Part shown: positions 24,150 to 34,771 of the stretch, one piece after another
Position numbering within the stretch: position 1 is the stretch's first letter
How the letters are laid out: each line of letters opens with the position of its first letter
From: Costus lasius
Taxonomy: Eukaryota; Streptophyta; Magnoliopsida; Zingiberales; Costaceae
Length of the DNA stretch: 64,000 nt
Reading direction: 5' to 3'
Assembly (NCBI GenBank): GCA_027563935.2
Contig: CM050447.1
Location: 86,537,461-86,601,460 of the forward strand
Position numbers and translations under genes: made by a program
Notes under the pieces: generated by a model
Databases searched by the model: none
Seen by the model: only the letters and a program-made list of their open reading frames with translations
Told to the model about the DNA's origin: nothing

Positions 24150-27100
24150 CTAATGGTTGAGAAATCTCAAACCCATATTATTACAGTGCTTCTCATGCTT
24201 CTACTGCGCCAGAGGCTTTGTAAGCGGGTCAGCTAGATTGTCATCTGTATGAACCTTGCAGATTTTGATCTCGCCACGATCAATGATCTCCCGGATCAAG
24301 TGAAACCTTCTCTGTATGTGCTTGGACTTCTGGTGCGACCGTGGTTCCTTTGCTTGTGCTATTGCTCCAGTGTTATCACAGAAGATAACCAATGGATCTG
24401 CACTCGAAGGAACAACACCAAGTTCCTGAACGAACTTACGAATCCACACTGCCTCCTTAGATGCTTCTGAGGCTGCAACATACTCGGCTTCTGTTGTGGA
24501 ATCAGCAACAATTGATTGTTTGAAACTTTTCCACACCACTGCTCCTCCATTCAAGCTAAAACATAGCCTGATTGCGATCGGAAATCATCCTGGTCAGATT
24601 GGAACGAAGCGTCAGTATATCCTTCAATACTGAGTTCTTCCTGACCTCCATATATCAAGAACATATCTTTGGTCCTCCGAAGATATTTCAAAATGTTCTT
24701 GACCGCAATCCAGTGTGCCTTCCCTGGATTACTTTGGAATCGACTGGTCACGCTTAACCCGTAAGCGACGTCTGGGCGAGTACACAACATCGCATACATA
24801 ATGGACCCAATAGCCGAAGCATAAGGCGTATTGTCCATTTCATCTTTCTCAGTCTGTGTTTGTGGACACTAACTCTTTGAAAGATTCAGACCATGTCTGA
24901 CTGGAAGATATCCTCTTTTAGAATTTTCTAAATGGAATCTCTCCAGGACTTTATCGATGTAAGTACTCTGGCACAGCCCGAGAAGCCTCTTTGATCTATC
25001 TCTGTAGATCTTCACACCTAATACATAGGCTGCTTCTCCTAAATCTTTCATCTGGAAACATTTTCTTAACCATGCCTTAACCGCATGTAGTTCAGGAATA
25101 TCGTTTCCAATGATTAAGATATCATCGACGTAGAGGACTAGGAAAGTAATCACGCTCCCACTAAACTTCTTATATACACACGGGTCATCTTCATTCTTGA
25201 TGAAACCAAATTCACAGATTGATTCATCAAAACGAATATTCCAGCTTCTTGATGCTTGTTTAAGTCCATAAATGGACTTCTTTAATTTGCATATTTTATG
25301 ACGATCTGATGGATTAGTGAAACCTTCAGGTTGTGTCATATACACATCCTCCTCTAAGTTTCCATTAAGGAAAGCGGTCTTCACATCCATTTGCCAGATC
25401 TCATAATCATAATATGCCGCTATCGCAAGAATAATCCGAATAGACTTGAACATGGCTACAGGAGAGAAAGTTTCATCATAATCTATCCCGTAGATTTGTT
25501 TGAAACCTTTCGCAACTAGCCTGCCTTTATAAGTAACCACGTTACCATCCATGTCTATCTTCTTCTTGAAGATCCACTTACAGCCTATAGGGATTACTCC
25601 CGGAGGCGGATCAACCAAATCCCAGACTTGGTTATCTGACATGGAGTCCATCTCGGCTCGCATAGCTTCAAGCCATCTCGCTGATTCCGGTCCACTGACC
25701 GCATCCGCATAAGTGAGGGGTTCATCATCAATGATGTAGACTCCGTCATAGCGCTCAGGCTGTCGACGGATCCTTCCCGATCTTCGCGGTTCCCGTGATA
25801 TCTGAGCCTCAGGTTGTTCAATAACCTGATCTACTGGCTCAGGCTCATCCAACTGTGCTTGACTACTTTGTCCTTCTTCTGGATTCTCATCCAGCTTTAT
25901 TTCTCTCCCACTGGCCTCTTGCAGAAGAAATTCTTTCTCAAGAAAAATAGCCGTTCGAGCAACAAATACTTTGTTCTCTTTGGGATCGTAGAAATAATAA
26001 CCCTTAGTTTCTTTAGGGTAACCGACAAAGATACATTTCTCAGATCTACTCTCTAGTTTCCCAGAGGCGAGCTTTTTGACATAAGCCTCGCAACCCCAGA
26101 TCCTAATAAATGTCAAGCTCGGCTGTTTCCCATACCATAACTCATATGGAGTCTTTGAAACTGCCTTGGATGGCACTCGGTTTAGTACCTTTGCAGCTGT
26201 TTCCAGTGCAAATCCCCAAAAGGAGTAAGGTAGAGTAGCTTGACTCATCATAGAACGCACCATATCCAGTAAGGTTCTATTTCTCCTCTCGGACACACCA
26301 TTCCATTGCGGTGTTCCTGGCGGAGTGAGCTGTGAGATAATCCCACACTCCTTCAGATAGTCAGTAAACTCATGACTCAAGTATTCTCCACCTCGATCTG
26401 AACGAAGTGCCTTGATATTTCGGCCTAGCTGATTTTGTACTTCATTTTTGAACTCTTTGAACTTGTCAAAAGATTCACTCTTATGTCTCATTAGATAGAC
26501 ATAACCATACCTACTGAAATCATCAGTAAAGGTAATGAAGTATGAATAGCCACCTCTGGCATGCTTACTAAATGGCCCACACACATCACTGTGAATGAGG
26601 TCAAGTAAACCTGAAGCCCTTTGACCTTTATTAGAAAAAGGAGACTTCGTCATTTTACCCATTAAACAAGCTTTGCATGTATCAAGCTCCTCATAGGAGA
26701 ATGATCCCAGCAGTCCATGATCATGCAACCGCTTAATGCGCTTCTTGTTAATATGGCCTAAACGACTATGCCATAGCTAGGTGCTGTCATCAGCATACTT
26801 GGCTTTCTTAATATCAATCTGTTGTATTGAACATTCCATGTCCAACATGAATAACCCATTGTTAATTGACCCAGTAGCATAAACAATATTATCAAAAGAA
26901 ATATAACACTTTGAAATCTTGCATTCAAAGGAAAACCCTTTCCTGACAAGAGCAGGAATAGAGATAATATTCTTAGTTATGCTCGGTACAAAATAACAAT
27001 TGTCCAGTTCTAATACAAGACCAGATGGTAAAGAGATGTGATATTCTCCTACAGCAACAGCAGCAACCCGTGCCCCGTTTCCAACTCGTAGGTCCACCTC

Positions 27101-27361
27101 ATGCTGTCCCACCTGTCTTCTTCTCTTGAGTTCCTGTACATTTGAACAAATGTGAACTCCACATGCAGTGTCTAACACCCATGAAATAGAAGAAGAAGAT
27201 ACCATGACTTCAGTCACAAAAATACCTGAGCTAGAAGCGAAAGGCTTGCTTCCCTTCTTATCTCCTTGGAGCGCTTTACAGTCCTTTTTCCAGTGACCCA
27301 GCTAGCCACAATGGAAACATCTGTATTCCTTTGACCGCTTTATCTTTTGCTTTAGAGCCTT
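24150..27361 (-). pseudogene. pol: Copia D pol and gag C-terminus, several breaks
   Basis: Reading on the minus strand: gag zinc knuckle with CAG-to-TAG at 27302-27304 (this copy only), protease DTACG, TTG-to-TAG at 26777-26779 before the integrase finger, an open integrase-to-RT stretch (HSDVCGP, RSDRGGEY, SERRNRT, YVDD), CAG-to-TAG at 24869-24871, loss of one T near 24551 (frameshift in RNase H at YVF-SLNGG), and CAG-to-TAG at 24201-24203 shortly before the normal stop at 24150-24152. All were judged against paralogues A, B and E. Clearly dead. Confidence 0.9.
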
Positions 27362-27366
27362 GTTGT
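27362..27366. repeat. Target site duplication GTTGT of E, left copy
   Basis: Lies directly before the E 5' LTR inside D gag. Its partner is at 47978-47982 after the solo LTR of the second copy; 46282-46286 is the duplicated left copy. Confidence 0.88.
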
Positions 27367-29057
27367 TGTTGGGGTATGCCCTTAAGGCTAATGTTTGAGG
27401 CCTTTGGGATTGTAACAGTATCATGTAATAAACTCTTATGTTTATAAAGGCATGGTTATTATTCAGGTTGTTACCTTGTCTGCAGTAATAAGTGTACTAC
27501 TGAATAATGTCTCAAAGCTGTTCAGCTAGGCTGACAGGCTATCTGTCCTTAGTCGAGATATCTTGGTGAATATGAGACAGCCTTGATATGATTGAGACTA
27601 ATATGTGTTCTAATCTTATAGGATGCTTCGAGCATGGAATAAGATGTAGACTCATGGGTACATTGGATGTACTGGACAGACCCTACTAGGATATTCATAT
27701 TGCTTGTCACAATGTGAATAATCCTTGAATGCACTAAGTGGCACATGTCCTCTGACTTGAGATCACTTGAGTGACTAAATGATGATTGTCATTGTTTTGA
27801 GGTAGTTCAATATCATTTGAAACATAATGATCATAGACTATCTTGGATAATGATCATGAGTCAGGTTAGGGCACTAGTGATAGATATAGGATTGCCGTCT
27901 CCTTGTTCAAGGAGTGTGATGTTCTAAAGGGGCCCCCCTATATGAGATGATTGAGAAAGTGTATGGCCATACCCAGATGACTATGCTCGTCTGATCTAAT
28001 CATACTCATAGTATTGGAGTTACAAGCTTGACCCGCTTGTCCAATAAGAACATCCAGTGGCAAAGGACACATGCATGCCTTGTGAAGTTGATTCACACTT
28101 GTGCTGTGGTTTGGGAGTAGTCTTGGAAGACTCTTTCCTTTATATCGGGAGACAGTGATGTGTTGCTAGATACCCCTCACTGATCGTGATAACGAAAGTT
28201 ATTGTTACCGACATTTAAAGGAAACCCTCAGGGTCGCACAAATTGATGATATGACTTACTTAAGTCAGATCGTGTGGACTGAATTAGTTGGGTTCAGTTT
28301 AAAGGGATTTAAACTCTGATTGTAAGTGAGATCTAGTCTGATCATGTTTGATTGATTAGGGCTTGAGATCGGTAAGCTTCGATCGAGAGAGGAGATGCTA
28401 GATCGGTGAGATCAAGAGCATCAGGAGATGAACGGTTAGACTTTGAGCCATTAGGTTCATAGAAGGTCTAGACCATGTATTGGCTTGGCTTGGTTTGATT
28501 TTGGTCTATGAGCCAAATCGAATTGAACCAAAGAATGAACCGGTTCACTATGTGAACGCATGGTTCATGAAGGAAGGCGTTTTGGCGTTGGAACATGGCT
28601 TCATGACTTTCCATTTTGGGAAGTCATGTAACGCCATTTTTGATGTATCGCCTAAACGCTTTTGCTCGCTTGTCATTGACGTTGCTTGCTTGCCATCTCG
28701 TGTGGAAGAAGGTGAACGACAAGGGAGAGCTCTCGGCCAAGGAAGCATCTCAAACTATCCCTTCCATTCGGCAAGGACTCTTGAAGATCTTTGCTAGCAC
28801 AAAGATCAACAAGAAGAAGTCATCCCTCGTTTGTGTGCGTCACTTGTGGAGAAGATCTATCTTGCTCTTTGCTTCCAAGCCGCCTCCTTCCCATGGCCAT
28901 GGTAACGAATCTTTCATTTGTTGTTTAAGTTGATCATATGAAAGTATAGCATGCGATCAAGTTTAAACCCTAATTCCGCTGCTAAAACAAAGAAGACCAC
29001 TTGCGCTATCTATAGGGTTTCGCTCCCCCTTGAAGGGGACCCCTCTAAAACCCTACA
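27367..29057 (+). repeat. Copia E 5' LTR
   Basis: 1691 bp, TGTTGGGGTATGCC...AACCCTACA. TATA-like at 28141-28146, hairpin with loop GAAA at 28188-28203, candidate gag start ATG at 28893-28895 (context CCATGGCC) and splice donor GTAACG at 28902. It is nearly identical to the solo LTR at 46287-47977. In its first few hundred bases it also resembles the H LTR. Confidence 0.93.
28188..28203 (+). promoter_or_regulatory. GNRA-loop hairpin in E LTR
   Basis: GATAAC/GTTATT around GAAA, 47 bases after the TATA-like box; the outermost pair is G-T. Confidence 0.5.
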
Positions 29058-29059
29058 AT

Positions 29060-29071
29060 TGGTATCAGAGC
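29060..29071 (+). other. Copia E primer binding site (tRNA-iMet)
   Basis: TGGTATCAGAGC two bases after the LTR end CTACA; matches the 3' end of plant initiator tRNA-Met. Confidence 0.93.
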
Positions 29072-30350
29072 TCGGATCTATACTTGTTCATATGATTGCT
29101 TGCGCATCTTATGAGTAGATCATCATGTTTGTTCCATGCATATGCTTATGAGTAGATCTAATGATGGTTGATCACATGCCGAAACCTACATGCTAGTTTA
29201 GAACTTAGATGTATGTTTCTTCATGATTTGCGCATGTTATATGTCTCTTCATGATTTGCGCATGTTGTTGTGTTGGCGCATGTTAAGTATGTTGAATGGT
29301 ATTTCATCAAAACTTATACCTACTTGCGCGCAAACAATTAGATCTATATGCATCTACTATAAACCCTTAGACGGGTTGATGGGGTTGAAAGCATACTCTA
29401 GGTTAGATCCAATAGTCTGATCAGACCATCTGACAGCCTAGATGGGTTGACCAGATAGCACCTGTGCGAAAGCACGAGGTGGCTATAGGTTGACTGCATC
29501 ACAGGCGTGTAGCGAGGTCTGGTTGAGACAGCAATGAACACACATGAGTTAGGCCCGGGGTCACACCCGCTTGCCAGATCTCATGAAGGTTGTTCAGCCC
29601 TTGGCGCATGCATGGTTGACCATCAGGTCAACTCGAGTCAGTTAGGACTTGGTGCATGCAAGGGCAAGGATCTAACTAGATTGATGAGTGGATCCCTATC
29701 AATGGACCGTTGTAAGGTTGTAGGGCACATAAGAGAATTAAAATTGATGCCAATGGGGTTTTTCAAAATTTTATTTTCTATGTAATGGATCACATGATGA
29801 TTGGTTGATGCCATGATGCCTGTTTATTTAATCTTATGTGGGTTGCCCTATTGTGTGCTGTGCTGGGGCCTGCGTGCCTGGTTAATTATAAATTAATCTT
29901 ATTTTGTGATCTGCGAATCACATTGTTTTTAATTTATTGTATAATTGACCTGCGAGTCAAGCTTGTCTAGATAGATCAAAATGTATTCTGATTAGACAAG
30001 AGCACAAAAGCACACATCGCAGAGGCGCATTCTGCTGGTGGCGCACCTGAGGTGCTCTTGGCGCTAGGGCCCTGGGTTGGACCAGATGAGATGCAAAAGT
30101 CCCAAGAAGAGCAAGTGAAGACTTAAGTATCTTAAGGTCTTACTTAGGCTTTGGGCTTTTACCACATAAGATCAGCATGCTTTCTTTTTATTCGTTATAT
30201 AATTAGAACTGCATGAGTTTATCTTCTGCTATAGCCATAGGATTTGCCTGATAGTAAGAAGATAAAAGGCCGTTAAAATCCAAACGCTAAAAATATCAAG
30301 CTCGTAAGCCTTCTGACGCGAAACCTCACTGTTCTGACTATCGTTGGAGC

Positions 30351-30588
30351 CGTGTTGTACCCACTCAGTGGGCACGTCCATCTATCTTCAGACGGTGCGG
30401 GATTTCACCTGCGTGTTACAGAGAAGGGATTTATCGCTTCTCGTTGCTCAGCATAGCACGTGGTGGTCCAGGGAGTAGGTCGGGTTAGCTTGACCATGTA
30501 GGCTACATATGTGGCGCATATGGTAGCGCATGGAGGCAGCCATCTGTGGGATCAGAGACTGTGTTGTACCAACTCAGTTGGCACAGTC
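30351..30588 (+). other. Paired leader hairpins of E
   Basis: Hairpin 1 (30351-30376): outer stem CGTG/CACG, 5' bulge TTGTA, inner stem CCCAC/GTGGG, triloop TCA. Hairpin 2 (30557-30588): outer stem GACTGTG/CACAGTC, same bulge, inner stem CCAAC/GTTGG, same triloop. The differences between the two stems are compensatory. Both lie inside the candidate intron, between PBS and gag, and so only in unspliced RNA. A packaging or dimerisation role is inference. Confidence 0.6.
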
Positions 30589-30868
30589 TGCTGGATTGCC
30601 CAGTTGAAGGGGAATCGCACGGGTTGGCGATTGGCTGGGACAGCCTACCAGAAATTAGTGCCTGTCATCTCTGTGCATCTTATCTCGCCTGAGCGGGACG
30701 CGGAGACCAAGTATGAAATCTGGATCCCATCTCACTAAAAGAGTGTTACTCTTTCGGACTGTTTACTGGATTTTTCAGTCAGACAAAATAGTGAGAAAAG
30801 AATCTTTCTTAAGTCCTGGATTGATTCTGAACATTGATACTGACCTTGCTGTTCTTGCATTGTTGTAG

Positions 30869-33800
30869 ATTCCTGCAGCAACGAACACCATGAGCTTCAA
30901 TGTGCGATCCCTACTGGAAAGGGAGAAGTTTGCAGGGCCGAACTTCTCTGACTGGTTCGGACACCTTAAGATCGTTCTTAAGGCAGAGAGGAAACTGTAT
31001 GTCCTCGAGACGGCAGTGCCGCCTCAGCCCGCTGCGAACGCCGCAAGGGCGGTTCGTGAAGCCTATGAAAAGCACGTCAATGATAGCATTGATGTCGCTT
31101 GCCTGATGCTAGCGTCTATGACGCCACCGCTCCAGCGTCAGCATGAGGATATGTCGGCTATAGAGATTATAGCGAACCTCAAGATGCTGTATGCTGCACA
31201 GGCGAGGACAGAACGCTATAATCTGACGAAGCTCTTCTTTCAGAGCAAACTGGCTGAAGGGAGCCCAGTGGGAGCTCACGTGCTCAAGATGATTGGGCAC
31301 AAGGAGGCTCTGGAGAAACTGGGGCATACCATTAACCAGGAGCTTGCTGTAGACATCATTCTGCAGTCTCTTCCGCCCTCTTTCGATGCGTTCATTATTA
31401 ACTTTAATATGAACAAAATCGATTGTACTCCGGCAGAGCTGCTGAATATGCTCTTGACAACTGAGGAGACTCTGAAGGGAAAGCCTTCAACCTCTGTCTT
31501 AATGGTTCCTTACAGGAACAAGAAGAAGGGGAAGAAGGGCAAGGCCCCTGTCAAGAACTACAGCAAGGCTCTGAAGCAGAAGGTTAAGCGGTCTAAGGAC
31601 AACAGGTGTTTCCACTGTGGCCAGCTGGGTCACTGGAAAAAGGACTGTAAAGCGCTCCAAGGAGATAAGAGGGGAAGCATCGCTTCTGGCTCAGGTATTT
31701 ATGTGACTGAGGTCATGTTATCTTCTTCTTCTATTTCATGGGTGTTGGACACTGCATGTGGAGTTCACATTTGTTCAAATGTACAGGAACTCAAGAGAAG
31801 AAGGCAGGTGGGACAGCATGAGGTAGACCTACGCGTTGGAAACGGGGCACGGGTTGCTGCTGTTGCTGTAGGAGACTATTTCATCTCTTTACCATCTGGA
31901 CTTGTATTGGAATTAAACAATTGTTATTTTGTACCGAGTATCACCAAAAATATTATCTCTATTCCTGCTCTTGTCAGGAAAGGATTTGCCTTTGAATGCA
32001 ATATTTCAAAGTGTGTTTTATCTTGTGATAATATTGTTTATGCTACTGGTTCAATTAACAATGGGTTATACATGTTGGACATGGAAAGTTCTATACATAA
32101 CATTGATAATAAGAAAGCCAAGAATGCTGATGACAGCACCTTGCTATGGCATAGTCGTTTAGGCCATATAAACGAGAAACGCATTAAGCGGTTGCATGAT
32201 CATGGACTGCTGGGATCATTCTCCTATGAGGAGATTGATACATGCAAAGCTTGTTTAATGGGTAAAATGACGAAGTCACCTTTTCTTAATAAAGGTCAAA
32301 GGGCTTCAGGTTTACTTGACCTCATACACAGTGATGTGTGTGGGCCATTTAGTAAACATGCTAGAGGTGGCTATCAGTACTTCATTACCTTTACTGATGA
32401 TTTCAGTAGGTATGGTTATGTCTATCTGATGAGACATAAGAGTGAATCTTTTGACAAGTTCAAAGAGTTCAAGAATGAAGTACAAAATCAGCTAGGCCGA
32501 AATATCAAGGCACTTCGTTCTGATCGAGGTGGAGAATACTTGAGTCATACATTTACTGATTATCTGAAGGAGTGTGGGATTATCTCACAGCTCACTCCGC
32601 CAGGAACACCGCAATGGAATGGTGTGTCTGAGAGGAGAAATAGAACGTTACTTGATATGGTTCGTTCTATGATGAGTCAGGCTACTCTTCCATACTCCTT
32701 TTGGGGTTTTGCACTGGAAACAGCTGCAAAGGTACTAAACCGAGTGCCATCCAAGGCCGTTTCAAAGACGCCATATGAGTTATGGTATGGGAAACAGCCA
32801 AGCTTGCGAGGCTTATGTCAAAAAACTCGCCTCTGGGAAACTAGAGAGCAGATCTGAGAAATGTATCTTTGTCGGTTACCCTAAGGAAACTAAGGGTTAT
32901 TATTTCTACGATCCCAAAGAGAACAAGGTATTTGTTGCTCGGACGGCCATCTTTCTTGAGAAGGAGATTCTTCTGCAAGAGGCCAGTGGGAGAGAAATAA
33001 AGCTGGATGAGAATCCAGAGGAAGGACAAAGTAGTCAAGCACAGTTAGATGAGCCTGAGCCGGTAGATCAGGTTACTGAACAACCTGAGGCTCAAATATC
33101 ACGGGAACCGCGAAGATCGGGAAGGATCCGTCGACAGCCTGAGCGCTATGACGGAGTCTACATCATTGATAATGATGAACCCCTCACTTATGCGGATGCG
33201 GTCAGTGGACCGGAGTCAGCTAGATGGCTTGATGCTATGCGAGCCGAGATGGACTCCATGTCAGATAACCAAGTCTGGGATTTGGTTGATCCGCCTCCGG
33301 GAGTAATCCCTATAGGCTGTAAATGGATCTTCAAGAAGAAGATTGACATGGATGGTAACGTGGTTACCTATAAAGGCAGGCTAGTTGCGAAAGGATTCAA
33401 ACAAATCTACGGGATAGATTATGATGAAACTTTCTCACCTGTAGCCATGTTTAAGTCTATTCGGATTCTTTTCGCGATAGCGGCATATTACGATTATGAG
33501 ATCGGGCAGATAGATGTGAAGACAGCTTTCCTTAATGGAAATCTGGATGAGGATGTGTATATGACACAACTTGAGGGTTTCACTAATCCATCAGATCGTC
33601 ATAAAATATGCAAGCTAAAGAAGTCCATTTATGGACTGAAACAAGCATCGAGAAGCTGGAATATTCGTTTTGATGAATCAATCTGTGAATTTGGTTTCAT
33701 CAAGAATGAAGATGACCCGTGTGTATATAAGAGGTTTAGTGGGAGCGTGATTACTTTCCTAGTCCTCTACGTCGATGATATCTTAATCATTGGAAACGAT

Positions 33801-34751
33801 ATTCCAGAACTGCATGCGGTTAAAGCATGGTTAAGAAAATGTTTCCAGATGAAAGATCTAGGAGAAGCAGCCTATGTATTAGGTGTGAAGATCTACAGGG
33901 ATAGATCTAAGAGGCTTCTCGGGCTGTGCCAGAGTACTTACATCGATAAGGTCCTGGAGAGATTCCATTTAGAGAATTCTAAAAGAGGATATCTTCCAGT
34001 CAGACATGGTCTGAATCTTTCAAAGAGTCAGTGTCCACAAACACAGACTGAGAAAGATGAAATGGACAATACGCCTTATGCTTCGGCTATTGGATCCATT
34101 ATGTATGCGATGTTGTGCACTCGCCCAGACGTCGCTTACGGGTTAAGCGTAACCAGTCGATTCCAAAGTAATCCAGGTCAGGCGCACTGGATTGCGGTCA
34201 AGAACATTTTAAAATATCTGCGGAGGACCAAAGATATGTTCTTGATATATGGTGGTCAGGAAGAACTCAGTATTGAAGGATATACTAACGCTTCGTTCCA
34301 GTCAGACCAGGATGATTTCCGATCGCAATCAGGCTATGTTTTTAGCTTGAATGGAGGAGCAGTGGTGTGGAAGAGTTTCAAACAGTCTATTATTGCTGAT
34401 TCCACAACAGAAGCCGAGTGTGTTGCAGCCTCAGAAGCATCTAAGGAGGCAGTATGGATTCGTAAGTTCATTCAAGAACTTGGTGTTGTTCCTTCAAGTG
34501 CAGATCCTTTGGTTATCTTCTATGATAACACTGGAGCAATTCCACAAGCAAAGGAACCACGGTCGCACCAGAAGTCCAAGCACATACAGAGAAGGTTTCA
34601 TTTGATCCGGGAGATCATTGATCGAGGCGAGATCAAAGTCTGCAAGGTTCATACAGATGATAATCTGGCTGACCCGCTTACCAAGCCTCTGGCGCAGCAG
34701 AAGCATGAGAAGCACTGTAATAATATGGGTTTGAGATTTCTCAACCATTAG
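30869..34751 (+). pseudogene. gag-pol: Copia E gag-pol, one 23-bp deletion
   Basis: Frame open from the splice acceptor (30869) through gag, the zinc knuckle CFHCGQLGHWKKDC, protease DTACG and integrase (HHCC, D, D, E) up to 32808. There 23 bases are missing between two TTG triplets, which shifts the frame. The remaining frame runs from about 32806 through RT (YVDD) and RNase H to the stop at 34751. This is the only copy with an ATG (30890) in place of the ACA codon before the gag domain. The RNase H motif reads YTNASF, with Asn for the first catalytic Asp. The C-terminal part after 33819 derives from element A. Confidence 0.92.
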
Positions 34752-34771
34752 ATTAAGTGCAAGTGGGAGAT

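Larger units (their letters stand above)
23606..27366 (-). mobile_element. Copia element D, 3' half, copy 1
   Basis: Minus-strand copia containing a partial 3' LTR, RNase H, RT, integrase, protease and the gag zinc knuckle. Its 5' half (rest of gag, leader, PBS, 5' LTR) is not here because element E inserted at 27366 and the large duplication follows. The missing half lies beyond the second copy at 47978-52153. Confidence 0.9.
14899..29057. repeat. Large duplication, copy 1 (14.16 kb)
   Basis: Nearly identical to 33819-47977 with a constant offset of 18,920 bp, so no net indels. I counted roughly 28-30 mismatches, mostly transitions. It spans the 3' end of A pol, the A/B LTR, B, the 3' half of D and the E 5' LTR. 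The left edge is inside the RT region (last mismatch 14898/33818). The right edge is exactly the end of the E LTR: after it copy 1 continues into E's PBS while copy 2 continues into D gag. Confidence 0.93.
28902..30868 (+). other. Candidate 5' intron of E, spanning LTR end and PBS
   Basis: A 1967-nt predicted intron. The donor GTAACG directly follows ATGGCCATG in the LTR. The branch-like TACTGAC lies about 20 bases before the acceptor, which is a T-rich tract ending TTGTAG at 30868. The two exons join in phase 0 and lead straight into gag. Removing it would delete the last 156 bp of the LTR, the PBS and both leader hairpins. The leader shows no coding sequence I believe; it has short repeats such as CTTCATGATTTGCGCATGTT twice near 29219-29262. 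Confidence 0.6.

Noticed and set aside
28480..28797. 105-codon open frame in the LTR, repeated at 47400-47717
   Set aside because: It recurs only because the LTR is duplicated. It has no recognisable domain and overlaps other equally long frames.
29060..29071. Possible tRNA gene fragments at TGGTATCAGAGC sites
   Set aside because: These 12-13-base matches to initiator tRNA-Met sit next to LTR ends and are primer binding sites; no cloverleaf is present.
29223..29785. Short ORFs in the E leader as accessory proteins
   Set aside because: The frames are not kept in the collinear D and G leaders, and the region lies in the predicted intron.
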